Positions 25,756 through 34,200 of a DNA stretch of 64,000 nucleotides are shown one piece after another. The notes below the pieces were generated by a model. The model saw only the letters and a list, made by a program, of their open reading frames with translations, made no database searches and was not told where the DNA came from. The DNA lies in assembly GCF_031581265.1 (NCBI RefSeq), contig NZ_JAVLBQ010000002.1:124001-188000 (forward strand). The letters run 5' to 3'. Every line of letters begins with the position of its first letter. The first letter of the stretch is position 1. The stretch comes from Gracilimonas sp031581265 (lineage in GTDB: Bacteria; Bacteroidota; Rhodothermia; Balneolales; Balneolaceae). A program made the translations under genes and the position numbers.

Positions 25756-26169
25756 TTAGGATCCTTGTTCCGTAGCCATTATTATTCTTAGGTTTAAAGC
25801 CCTGCTTACGTTCATAACACGTACGGCATCATCAACTTTGGCATCTTTATCGGCCCTAAGTACAACGGTACTCTGGGGTTTATTATTTCGGGCGTTTCTT
25901 ATGGCAGAAGCTAAGGAACCCCGGGCAGTAAGTTCACCATCCACATAAAACTCTCCGGTTTTAGTTACAGCCACCGAAATAAATTGCGATTCTGTAGCTG
26001 CACTGCTTTCCGCTCTCGGTACTTCCACCCGGATACCAAAATTGGTAACAAAGGAAGAGGTAAGCAGGAAGAAAATAAGCAACAACAATACAATATCAGT
26101 CAGTGACGACTGTGAAAACAGCGAAAGAGGCGGTAAGCGTTTATCTCCTTTTCTGAAATCTCGTGCCAT
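25756..26169 (-). CDS. exbD: ExbD/TolR-family biopolymer transport protein
   Basis: A 137-residue protein with a short cytosolic tail, one TM helix containing the critical Asp (SLTDIVLLLLIFFLLTSSFV, about residues 22-41), and a periplasmic ExbD domain (RVEVPRAESSA, then VVLRADKDAKVDDAVRVMNV). With ExbB it forms a proton-driven motor. It lies 2 bases after exbB and 6 before the TonB-like gene, so the trio is one transcription unit. Confidence 0.93.
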   Translation of the reverse strand: MARDFRKGDKRLPPLSLFSQSSLTDIVLLLLIFFLLTSSFVTNFGIRVEVPRAESSAATESQFISVAVTKTGEFYVDGELTARGSLASAIRNARNNKPQSTVVLRADKDAKVDDAVRVMNVSRALNLRIIMATEQGS

Positions 26170-26171
26170 GA

Positions 26172-26879
26172 TTATTTATTCTCTTTTTTGGCGGGTGATT
26201 GTAATAGGTCAAGAAAATCTGCCGTGGCATTTTCAAGCTCAAAGATAGAGCGGTTAATTTTACCGAGCAGAAAATTATAAAATCCATAAGCTATCAGGCC
26301 AACAATCAAACCGGCTGCGGTAGTAATTAAAGCCTCCCAAATACCACCGGCCAGCACGCTTGGATTTACATTTCCCTGTAAAGACTGAATATCCATAAAT
26401 GCTTCAATCATACCGGTTACCGTTCCGGTAAAGCCCAAAAGGGGAGCCACACCTGCTATAGTAGCCAGCCAGTTCATTCGTTTTTCGAGAAAAAAGATTT
26501 CCTTTTTCCCGGCATTGTCGATGGCGTCTTCAATATCGCGTATGGGGCGTCCCAACCTTTTTATACCGGCTTTAATAATTCTTGAAATAGGTTTATCAAA
26601 TTCATCGCAATAACGCATGGCTTCGCTTGCTCCGCCTTTGCCGGATTTTAGCATGCCCTCTATAGTCCCTAAAAACTTTTCCGGTTCAACATGAGAGCGA
26701 TTCAGGGCACGCCATCGCTCAACGATAACGTACATTCCGATTATAAAAAGAGCGAAAATGGGAATCATTAAAACTCCGCCCTCAAGCATTAAATCAAAAA
26801 ATGAGGTGGTTTCTTCCTGCATAGCCATCAGGGAATCAACGGCAGTGGTGTCCTGCAAAAATATCAGCAATGGGTACAT
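26172..26879 (-). CDS. exbB: ExbB/TolQ/MotA-family proton channel
   Basis: A 235-residue inner-membrane protein with three TM helices (about 33-52, 130-155 and 175-198) and the conserved ATIAGVAPLLGFTGTVTGMI motif followed by GGIWEALITTAAGL, which together line the proton path. The N-terminal region has a short extra helix. It pairs with the ExbD encoded just downstream. The motor would energise the TonB-like protein of the same operon, and possibly the barrel at its head. Confidence 0.93.
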   Translation of the reverse strand: MYPLLIFLQDTTAVDSLMAMQEETTSFFDLMLEGGVLMIPIFALFIIGMYVIVERWRALNRSHVEPEKFLGTIEGMLKSGKGGASEAMRYCDEFDKPISRIIKAGIKRLGRPIRDIEDAIDNAGKKEIFFLEKRMNWLATIAGVAPLLGFTGTVTGMIEAFMDIQSLQGNVNPSVLAGGIWEALITTAAGLIVGLIAYGFYNFLLGKINRSIFELENATADFLDLLQSPAKKENK

Positions 26880-26892
26880 GTAGATGATCTGT

Positions 26893-28659
26893 TTATTGAA
26901 TTTTGGTTATGAAATAATTTTCTAAAAAGTCTTCGTCCATGTTTTCAACGGCAATAGCCGCATCGCGCATAGTTTCGAACTGTCCTAAGCTTACGCGCCA
27001 AAGTGTTCCATATTGTTGAGATGGAATTTCCGCAAGCAGTGCTCTGTAGCCTTGTTCACTAAGTTCATTGTGCGCTTCTTGGGCATTGGCTTGATTACTT
27101 AATGAGTAAAGAACAATAGTATATCCGTCATTTGCCGCAGAAACCGGATTTCCATTCAAACCATATGTAGGTTGATTTTCCGGAGCCTGAGTTTGTGCCT
27201 GATCAGCTTCTGTTTGTTGTTGTTCTTGTTGAGGTTCACTAATCGGTGGTTGTTCCTCAGATTGTTCAGGTTCTTCTTGTTGAGGATCCTGAGTATCAGC
27301 TTCGGTTCCAGTCTCTGTTGCGTCCTCTTCAACCTCGGGTTCCGCGTCCGTTTCCTGTGTAGCCGGCTGTTGTGGCGAATCAGCAGATGCGACTGTGGTG
27401 GTACTTTCCTCAGGGGTAATACCCGGAATATTTATAACTCCAAAATAGCCTAATCCATAGGTACCTCCCGCTAACACAACGATTATGAGAAGTACCCAAA
27501 GCATGACGGGCGGAGAAGATGTGTTAGCAGCAGGAGATGAGGTTGGCTGTTTAGTTGTAGACTCTGCTTTTTCTTTTTTCTTTTTTGCATCTTCAGAAGC
27601 CAAGTTAGTAATTACAGGAATGGGTTCGTCCTCATCAGCTTCTTCTTCAGGCTTCTCTTCAAGCTCTTCCATAATGGATTCTGGAACCGGCTCATCGTCC
27701 TCGTCTTCTCCCGCTAATGCTTCAAAGGGATCTTCATCTTCTTCGGAATCGATTTCCTCTTCAGAATCTATTTCATCCTCGTCAGTAACTTTTTCTTCAA
27801 CCGGCTCAGGCTCTTCCTGTTCGTCAACTTCTTGCTCTACTTCAGGCTCAAGATCTTCAGTTTGCCCTTCCTCAACTGTTTCTGTTTCTTCCGTTTTTTC
27901 TTCTAAATCAGCTGACTCAATTTCATCCTGTTCTTCTTCGGGTTCTAAATCAGCGTCTTCATCAAAAATAGCCAGAAAGTCATCCTCTTTATCTGAAGAC
28001 TCTTGCTCCGGGGAATCAGGTTCTGTTGCCACATCAGCTTCAAGTTCTTGTGCTTCAGCTCTGTCAACTTGTTCTTCTGAAGAAGATTCTTCGGTAGGCT
28101 CCGGTTCGTCAATATCATCTAAAAGCCCGGAGAAAAATGGCTTGTCTTTTTCCTCTTCCGGTTTTTCAGGATCATAGGGAACGTCATCAAAGCCGGGCTT
28201 TTCTTCCAGCGTTTCTTCCACTTCTTCAGGGATGGAGTCTTCATTTTCGGCATCAGCAAATTCTTCGACATCCTCAGAGGATTCTTCTTCAATAGAAGAA
28301 TCTGCATCAGGCTCCTCAGTATCATCCAATATTCCTGAAAAGGGATCTTCGTCGTCTTCCTGAGCTTCTTGTTCAACCGATTCGTCTTTTTCCTCTTTAG
28401 GAGCATCATCAAGTTCTATGGGCTCCATTCCGGCGTATTTGTAATTAATTTCTGTGGCAAGGTCATCGGAAGGCATGAATACAATGTTATCTCCAATGCC
28501 ACTAAAAACCCCAAGCCCATCAACTTCATAGGCATCCCCTTCACCGATAGCATCATGAATTTCATCAATTAATTCACTCAGCTGTGTTTTGACTTGTTCT
28601 TCATCAAGCCCCGAGGCTTCTGTTAAAAGTTCAACAAGTTTAGAATGATCGATATGCAT
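26893..28659 (-). CDS. HU-like / acidic / transmembrane / SPOR-domain envelope protein
   Basis: A 588-residue protein of unusual build. Residues 1-75 form an HU/CCDC81-like domain (LVELLTEASGLDEEQVKTQL ... YEVDGLGVFSGIGDNIVF). About 80-355 are extremely Glu/Asp/Ser-rich with repeated EEEP-type stretches. A TM helix lies at about 383-405 (VMLWVLLIIVVLAGGTYGLG), then a Gln/Pro/Glu linker to about 510, then a SPOR domain at the C-terminus (GYTIVLYSLSNQANAQ ... LWRVSLGQFE). SPOR domains bind denuded peptidoglycan at septa. HU-plus-SPOR proteins are known in Bacteroidota. Its operon context links wall sensing to an ExbBD motor (inference). Confidence 0.8.
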   Translation of the reverse strand: MHIDHSKLVELLTEASGLDEEQVKTQLSELIDEIHDAIGEGDAYEVDGLGVFSGIGDNIVFMPSDDLATEINYKYAGMEPIELDDAPKEEKDESVEQEAQEDDEDPFSGILDDTEEPDADSSIEEESSEDVEEFADAENEDSIPEEVEETLEEKPGFDDVPYDPEKPEEEKDKPFFSGLLDDIDEPEPTEESSSEEQVDRAEAQELEADVATEPDSPEQESSDKEDDFLAIFDEDADLEPEEEQDEIESADLEEKTEETETVEEGQTEDLEPEVEQEVDEQEEPEPVEEKVTDEDEIDSEEEIDSEEDEDPFEALAGEDEDDEPVPESIMEELEEKPEEEADEDEPIPVITNLASEDAKKKKEKAESTTKQPTSSPAANTSSPPVMLWVLLIIVVLAGGTYGLGYFGVINIPGITPEESTTTVASADSPQQPATQETDAEPEVEEDATETGTEADTQDPQQEEPEQSEEQPPISEPQQEQQQTEADQAQTQAPENQPTYGLNGNPVSAANDGYTIVLYSLSNQANAQEAHNELSEQGYRALLAEIPSQQYGTLWRVSLGQFETMRDAAIAVENMDEDFLENYFITKIQ

Positions 28660-28662
28660 GAC

Positions 28663-28860
28663 TTACCCCTTTTTCTCAGCTGTAAATTCAAGAGTATCTT
28701 TTGGAGGGATCATCATATTAGTACCATCCGCTCTTTTTTCTTGCTTTTGATTGTGATGAACCGGTTTAAATGTACCGAGTCCTTTAATCTCCACAGAATT
28801 TTTCATAATGATTTGATCTCGAATCACTATTTCCAGTGCTTCTAAAAATTCGTCTGTCAT
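28663..28860 (-). CDS. Short HU-like DNA-binding-fold protein
   Basis: A 65-residue protein. IIMKNSVEIKGLGTFKPVHH is the central HU/IHF strand region (GxGTF), followed by MMIPPKDTLEFTAEK, the usual P-rich turn and third strand. It lacks the first about 20 residues and the last helix of a standard 90-residue HU, so classical DNA bending is doubtful. It lies 3 bases before the HU/SPOR protein gene, whose N-terminus is of the same fold. The pair may interact or act as a split unit (inference). The start at 28860 is fixed by the adjacent barrel gene's stop. Confidence 0.7.
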   Translation of the reverse strand: MTDEFLEALEIVIRDQIIMKNSVEIKGLGTFKPVHHNQKQEKRADGTNMMIPPKDTLEFTAEKKG

Positions 28861-28864
28861 AATC

Positions 28865-30601
28865 TTAGAATTTAACGGTTAACCCTCCAAATATTTGGAA
28901 TGGACGTTCGGTGTAGCCATTCCAAATTTCATATTGCTGATCCATAATATTTAACAGTTTGGCATAAACACCAAATGTGTCATTAATTTGATATTCTGTG
29001 CCAAAATTCAGCAGTAAAAAAGCCCCTAAATCACTGTTAGTTTCAGGAGATTCTCTTTTTCCTATGTATTCTCCCCAGCCGCTGATTTTTAAATCCTGAA
29101 TAGGTTTGAAGTGAACCGCAGCTTCAAGCCCCAGTTTTTCTTCATAGGGGATGGTTCCTCCACCCTTCAACTTAGGACTGCGAACGTAAACTTTCGCATC
29201 TGCCCAAAATTTTGAGGGAACTAATTGATGGCTTGCTCCGCCGTAAATCTCGAAGATATTGGCATCTTCGTAAACAATACGGTAGTAATCATAGGGATCA
29301 TTAATCGGGTGAAAAGCTCTAACGCGTTGATAGTAACTATAGTTGTCAATGCTTTGGTACCCCATACCACCAAATATTCGGTTTCCTTCAATGAGTTGAT
29401 AATTAACTTCAGCATTTACGTCTACATTATATGAGCGCAGAAGTTGATTAAATGATCTTATAAATGGGTTGTATTGCTGATGATCTTGAAAAGTTGTTCT
29501 TACCGGTTTTGCGTAGATATTACCTGAAACTGAAAGAGCTTCGTTCAAATTATGTTTTATCTCAATGTCAGGGGCAAAATAAAAGGTTTCAGAAATAGGG
29601 TCATTGGCGTAGGCTACTCCAACCTTTCCTTTAATTCGGGTTTGAAGATTGAGTAAAAGTTCATAAGTAACAGAAAGTTGACTATCAATCCAGTCACGCC
29701 CAGCACCTGAAGGACCGTTTCCGAAAGTATTCTTAAAAATATTGGTGTTGTAGTGAGCCCCTGAAATTTCAGCCGTTATATCGAAAGTCTCATACATGCG
29801 CTTACCGGGCCAATAGTAGGATATGCTGGAGTAGTACATGTTTTCAGCAACATTGCCGGCCCCTGCTCCGGGAGGGCTAATTTTTAGATCCGCATCAAAA
29901 AGGGATCCGCCAAGAGTAAATTCCATGCCATTGAAAGCATTATTGCTTTTTCTAATGATAACCTCAGCAGAAGCTCCTTGGTTTACTTTTTCCGGGACGC
30001 CGTTTGTTCCTGCAAGATCATACATATAAAGTTGATCACTGAAAGCACCGGCATTAAAAGAAAAAGACCATTTATCATTTGTTTGTTGATGGTATTGGGT
30101 GTTTAAATCGAGGAAATGAAAACCACTTTTTTGGTCAGGAAGGTGCCCGTCTGAACCACGGTAATTCAAATTAGCAGAAAAAATACTTTTTTCATTTGGT
30201 TCGAAGAAACCATATCCGTTTACTTCTGGCGTTAAATAACTTCCAAAGCCGGCCCGCAGGTATGCATTAGTTCGGGCCGGGATGGAAAGAAAGTATCGAG
30301 CGGGCGGTTCAGGACGTCCCAATTGCGTAATGGAAATATCAGCTACAGCCTCTTCTCGGGTTTCCAGGAAAGGCATGCGATTTGGATCAATTTGATATAC
30401 GCGTGGCTTAGGATTGAAACCAAGAATAGGTTGTCGTCTTAATCCGGGAAAGCGAGCCTGAAACTCACTTCGAATCTCAATATCCTGCGGGTTAATTTCA
30501 GGCAAAAGAGAATTATCTGCAGCCTGACCATCTTGAGCGGTAGCAACCATGGGGGCTGCCAACAAAAAAAGAAGAAATACTAAAAGTCTTTGATTCATCA
30601 T
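28865..30601 (-). CDS. Outer-membrane beta-barrel (TonB-receptor-like, plug-less)
   Basis: A 578-residue protein with a signal peptide (LLFLLAAPMVATAQ, cleavage near residue 23) and a long beta-barrel region from about residue 100, with alternating aromatic strands and periplasmic turns. The ending PFQIFGGLTVKF carries the C-terminal Phe expected by the BAM machinery. No clear plug domain or TonB box is visible. It heads the operon with HU-like, HU/SPOR, ExbB, ExbD, TonB and S41 genes, so it is probably the outer-membrane client of that motor. The transported ligand is unknown. Confidence 0.7.
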   Translation of the reverse strand: MMNQRLLVFLLFLLAAPMVATAQDGQAADNSLLPEINPQDIEIRSEFQARFPGLRRQPILGFNPKPRVYQIDPNRMPFLETREEAVADISITQLGRPEPPARYFLSIPARTNAYLRAGFGSYLTPEVNGYGFFEPNEKSIFSANLNYRGSDGHLPDQKSGFHFLDLNTQYHQQTNDKWSFSFNAGAFSDQLYMYDLAGTNGVPEKVNQGASAEVIIRKSNNAFNGMEFTLGGSLFDADLKISPPGAGAGNVAENMYYSSISYYWPGKRMYETFDITAEISGAHYNTNIFKNTFGNGPSGAGRDWIDSQLSVTYELLLNLQTRIKGKVGVAYANDPISETFYFAPDIEIKHNLNEALSVSGNIYAKPVRTTFQDHQQYNPFIRSFNQLLRSYNVDVNAEVNYQLIEGNRIFGGMGYQSIDNYSYYQRVRAFHPINDPYDYYRIVYEDANIFEIYGGASHQLVPSKFWADAKVYVRSPKLKGGGTIPYEEKLGLEAAVHFKPIQDLKISGWGEYIGKRESPETNSDLGAFLLLNFGTEYQINDTFGVYAKLLNIMDQQYEIWNGYTERPFQIFGGLTVKF

Positions 30602-30717
30602 GGAGTTGCGTTTCCTGAAGGTACTAAAAAATGACTGAAGGTTTAAGGGTGCCTAACGAAAAATATGTACCGGAAAGTATAGGACTATGTTCCTGCTACA
30701 CAAGGATTTGATGTGCA

Positions 30718-30745
30718 TTTTTTACAGATACCGAACTGTAAAAAA
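30718..30745. repeat. AT-rich inverted repeat before the barrel operon
   Basis: Perfect 10-bp arms TTTTTTACAG (30718-30727) and CTGTAAAAAA (30736-30745), with an 8-base loop. It lies directly after the nadA stop and about 115 bases upstream of the barrel gene. It could be a weak terminator for nadA or an operator for the operon. Confidence 0.45.
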
Positions 30746-30746
30746 A

Positions 30747-31856
30747 TTAAGAACGATCCAGCATTCGGTTCAGGGCCAAAACGGCATGTTCAGCAACCTC
30801 TTCAGGTACGGTGATTTGATTTACTACTTCACCCTGTTCCAGTTTTTCGAGAGACCACAATAAATGAGATAAATCAATTCGATTCATCGTCAGGCATGGG
30901 CACATAAAAGGATTTAAAGAAACGATTTTCTTATCCGGGTTTTCCTGTGCTAAGCGGTTAACGAGATTCATTTCTGTTCCAATAGCCCATTTGGTTCCGG
31001 GGTCGGCACTTTCAATGGTATTGATGATGAAACTGGTAGAGCCATCGTAATCGGAAGCTTGTACGACATCAAAAGTACATTCGGGGTGAACCAAAATATT
31101 CATATCCGGTTCTTGCTTGCGAAGGTTCTCGATATGCTTCACGTTAAACTTCTCATGAACCGAACAATGTCCTTTCCAGAGAATAACTTTTACATCGTCA
31201 AAATCACCTTCGTATTCAAACTCTTCTTCAATCGGGGCCCAAACGGCCATTTGTTCCAAAGGGATTCCAAGGTCGTAAGCGGTATTTCGGCCAAGGTGTT
31301 GATCCGGTAAAAACAAAATACGCTCTTTTTGGGTGAAGGCCCATTCCAGCATTTTCTTGGCGTTGGAGGATGTAACGGTAGCACCCCCATGTTTTCCAAC
31401 AAAGCCTTTGATAGATGCCGTTGAGTTCACATAGGTGAGGGGCAGAATGGTATCCCCAAAAACTTCCTGCATGACTTCCCAGCCGGATTCCGTTTGATCA
31501 ATATCCGCCATATCCGCCATAGAACAACCGGCACGCATATCCGGTAAAATCACCTTTTGGTCAGGACGAGTTAACATATCTGCTGTTTCTGCCATAAAAT
31601 GCACGCCGCAAAACGGGATGAAGTCCGCCTCCGGTTTAGCGGTACAGATTTGGGCAAGTTTTAGAGAATCGCCACGGACATCTGCAAATTGGATGACTTC
31701 ATCCTTTTGATAATGATGTCCCGGGATAAATAACCGCTCACCAAATTTTGCTTTTATCTCCCTGATACGATCTTCCATCTCTTGAGTGGAGAGCTGATTG
31801 TAGCGGTCAGGCAATGTTACTTCTGAGTCAATTTCCAGAATGTCTAAAACTTCCAT
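30747..31856 (-). CDS. nadA: Quinolinate synthase
   Basis: NadA condenses iminoaspartate with dihydroxyacetone phosphate to quinolinate, using a [4Fe-4S] cluster. The 369-residue protein has PGHHYQKDEVIQFAD, FCGVHFMAETADML, and three cluster cysteines in AGCSMADM (Cys111), KGHCSVHEKF (Cys231) and FMCPCLTMNR (Cys319/Cys321), together with HPECTFDVV. Length suits the Bacillus/plant-like long form. nadC lies 91 bases upstream on the same strand. The third usual partner, nadB, is not in the window. Confidence 0.96.
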   Translation of the reverse strand: MEVLDILEIDSEVTLPDRYNQLSTQEMEDRIREIKAKFGERLFIPGHHYQKDEVIQFADVRGDSLKLAQICTAKPEADFIPFCGVHFMAETADMLTRPDQKVILPDMRAGCSMADMADIDQTESGWEVMQEVFGDTILPLTYVNSTASIKGFVGKHGGATVTSSNAKKMLEWAFTQKERILFLPDQHLGRNTAYDLGIPLEQMAVWAPIEEEFEYEGDFDDVKVILWKGHCSVHEKFNVKHIENLRKQEPDMNILVHPECTFDVVQASDYDGSTSFIINTIESADPGTKWAIGTEMNLVNRLAQENPDKKIVSLNPFMCPCLTMNRIDLSHLLWSLEKLEQGEVVNQITVPEEVAEHAVLALNRMLDRS

Positions 31857-31947
31857 AATGCAAATATTGCGTAGTCAAAAATTGTATGGTTTCAGCCCAG
31901 TAAAGGTAAGAATTATATTGAAGAAATCGTTTCCCAAGGCGCAAGAA

Positions 31948-32778
31948 TTATTTTAGGTTAAAACTGATATCAAGAGCCTTAACGGAGTGTGTGAGCCATC
32001 CCAGTGAAATGACATCAGCTCCGCAGTCTTTATATCCGTTTATAGTATCCGGAGTGATGCCCCCAGAAACCTCAACAATAATATTATCCGGGATTATGGC
32101 GGTAAGTTCTTTCACCTCATCAGGAGTACGATTATCCAGCATAATAACGTCAACGCCTGCTTTTATTGCTTCCTGTACTTGATGTTTAGATTCGGTCTCC
32201 ACTTCTATTTTTACCATATGTCCGATTTCAGCTCGCACTCTTTCAACGGCTTTAGTGATACTCCCGGCCGCTTTTATATGATTGTCTTTGATCATTACCC
32301 CATCATCCAAACGAAATCGATGGTTTGATCCCCCTCCAGAACGAACCGCATATTTTTGGAGTGAACGCAGTCCCGGCAATGTTTTTCGGGTATCGGTGAC
32401 AGAAATGGAATCGTCATTCAGCAGGATAATGACTTCTTGGGTAGCCGTAGCAATTCCACCCAAGTGCTGAATCAAATTTAAAATTACACGTTCGCCCGTT
32501 AAGAGTGCCCGTACCGAGGCTTTAACTTCGGCAATGGTATCTCCTCTTTTTACCGTATCTCCATCCTGCTTATGAAATGTTACCTTAGCGTCCGGGTCTA
32601 ATAGTGTGTAGCCGGTTCTGATGATTTGAAGTCCGGCCACAATTCCATCGGCTTTAGCGGTATAAGTACCTTTTCCGAGCTTTGAATCAGGAAAAATAGC
32701 ATTGGTAGTAAGGTCGCCCATGCCAATATCTTCGGCAAAAGCTTTTTTCAGAAGTTCCGTTAGCTCAAGTTGATTCAT
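31948..32778 (-). CDS. nadC: Nicotinate-nucleotide pyrophosphorylase (carboxylating)
   Basis: NadC converts quinolinate and PRPP to nicotinate mononucleotide, CO2 and pyrophosphate. The 276-residue protein shows the N-terminal AFAEDIGMGDLTTNAIF, then TRKTLPGLRSLQKYAVRSGG, HRFRLDDGVMIKDNH (PRPP and quinolinate contacts), VEVETESKHQVQEA, IMLDNRTPDEVKEL and VEVSGGITPDTINGY. All are standard family blocks. With nadA it forms most of the de novo NAD pathway and is probably co-transcribed leftward with it. Confidence 0.96.
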   Translation of the reverse strand: MNQLELTELLKKAFAEDIGMGDLTTNAIFPDSKLGKGTYTAKADGIVAGLQIIRTGYTLLDPDAKVTFHKQDGDTVKRGDTIAEVKASVRALLTGERVILNLIQHLGGIATATQEVIILLNDDSISVTDTRKTLPGLRSLQKYAVRSGGGSNHRFRLDDGVMIKDNHIKAAGSITKAVERVRAEIGHMVKIEVETESKHQVQEAIKAGVDVIMLDNRTPDEVKELTAIIPDNIIVEVSGGITPDTINGYKDCGADVISLGWLTHSVKALDISFNLK

Positions 32779-32838
32779 AAGGTGATTAGCGGGAATTATT
32801 TGTCTATTTTTCGGGTGAAGAGTGATTAACTATGAAGA

Positions 32839-32990
32839 TTGTCATCCAGAACGCTCTGTCAGAAATATTTAATAAATTGTATTTCACTAAGGACTTCAAA
32901 GATTTAACAATCTATGATGCATCAATTATTGAGACTCTTCGCGTTAAGCATGAGAGGTCAATCAAAACCTTTGGGCGCTCAGAGTGACAA
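32839..32990. repeat. About 150-bp palindromic element, copy C (family 1), diverged
   Basis: It begins TTGTCATCCAGAACGC and ends GGGCGCTCAGAGTGACAA. A middle ATTGAGACTCTTCGCG corresponds to the inner arm of the other copies. It is more diverged than copies A and B. It sits between nadC and the divergent cysteine desulfurase gene. Confidence 0.65.
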
Positions 32991-33043
32991 CTATCACACA
33001 GAAAACAAGATACCGTTTTTAACCCTTTTTTTAGAGTTTTTCA

Positions 33044-34192
33044 ATGATATATCTGGACCATGCCGCAACTACCTCTATCAGTGATGAAGCACTTGAAGTG
33101 TATCAAAAAGTGGCTAAAAATTATTTTGGTAACGCCAGCAGTATGCATGACAAAGGTTCGGGTGCAGAACAAATTCTCGAGGCTTCCAAAAAAACGATAG
33201 CTTCTACGCTAAATGCACGGCCAAAAGATATATTTTTTACCTCAGGAGCCTCAGAATCCAGTTTTCTCGCAATCTATTCTTTACTGAAAGCTTGTGAGGG
33301 CAAGCATATAATCACCACGCCTATTGAACACTCCTCAGTTCGGAATATTTTTATTAAGCTTGAGCAAGAAGGATATGAAGTGTCTGTAGTTTCGGTAGAT
33401 AAATATGGACGGGTTGATGTTGATGAATTAAAGTCGCTTGTTCGGGATGATACTGCCTTGGCTTCCATTCAGCACGTGAATTCGGAAATAGGGACTATTC
33501 AGGATTTAGAAACCATTGGGGAATTCCTTCATTCCAAGAAGATTCTTTTACATAGCGATTGTGTGCAAAGTTATGGGCGTATTCCGCTGAATGTTCAATT
33601 GCTGAATGTGGATTCGATTTCTATTTCAGGACATAAAATTTATGGCCCCAAAGGAATCGGGGCTGTTTGGATGAATCCCAAAGTAAACTGGAAACCGGTA
33701 TTTCCCGACTCCGACAATCAAAAGAAATTCAAGCCCGGCACGGCGGATGTACCATCAATAGCGGCATTTGCTACGGCGGCAAAAAAGATAAACCAAAACG
33801 CTTCCAGTGAGCAAGAACGAATTGCATCATTCCGGAAAAAACTGATAGCAGAATTAGAAAGACTTCCTTTTGACCATGAAATAATTGAACATCCAAAACG
33901 ATCCGTCCCCAATATTTTAGGGCTGCGGTTTCCGGGAATGGAAGGGCAGTTTTTGATGCTGGAAAGCAATCATGCCGGATTGGCGATTTCAACCGGAAGT
34001 GCTTGTCAGGTAGGTTCCGACAAACCAAATAAAACAATGACAGCAATCGGAAAAGATGGACAAGAAGCGAGGGAGTTTATACGTTTATCCTTTGGAAAAG
34101 AAAACTCCGAAGAACAAATTCCACAGATAATTCAGAAAATGAATGGTATCTTGGAAAGACATTTTGATAAAGTAAATCAATACAGAGAATAG
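33044..34192 (+). CDS. Cysteine desulfurase (NifS/IscS-like)
   Basis: A PLP enzyme that takes sulfur from cysteine to form a persulfide for Fe-S cluster or thiocofactor assembly. The 382-residue protein starts MIYLDHAATTSISDEA. The PLP lysine is Lys198 in SISGHKIYGPKGIGAVW, and the catalytic cysteine is Cys321 in STGSACQVGS. The active loop resembles group I (NifS/IscS). It is followed 8 bases later by a DsbA-like gene, a pairing with no obvious Fe-S partner, so the exact branch (IscS, NifS, or a tRNA sulfur donor) is undecided. Confidence 0.9.
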   Translation: MIYLDHAATTSISDEALEVYQKVAKNYFGNASSMHDKGSGAEQILEASKKTIASTLNARPKDIFFTSGASESSFLAIYSLLKACEGKHIITTPIEHSSVRNIFIKLEQEGYEVSVVSVDKYGRVDVDELKSLVRDDTALASIQHVNSEIGTIQDLETIGEFLHSKKILLHSDCVQSYGRIPLNVQLLNVDSISISGHKIYGPKGIGAVWMNPKVNWKPVFPDSDNQKKFKPGTADVPSIAAFATAAKKINQNASSEQERIASFRKKLIAELERLPFDHEIIEHPKRSVPNILGLRFPGMEGQFLMLESNHAGLAISTGSACQVGSDKPNKTMTAIGKDGQEAREFIRLSFGKENSEEQIPQIIQKMNGILERHFDKVNQYRE

Positions 34193-34200
34193 GATATAAG

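Noticed and set aside
27485..28177. A 230-residue Ser-rich plus-strand ORF
   Set aside because: It is the antisense shadow of the Glu/Asp-rich codons of the HU/SPOR gene: GAA/GAG read backwards gives Ser-rich text. No start context or family resemblance.
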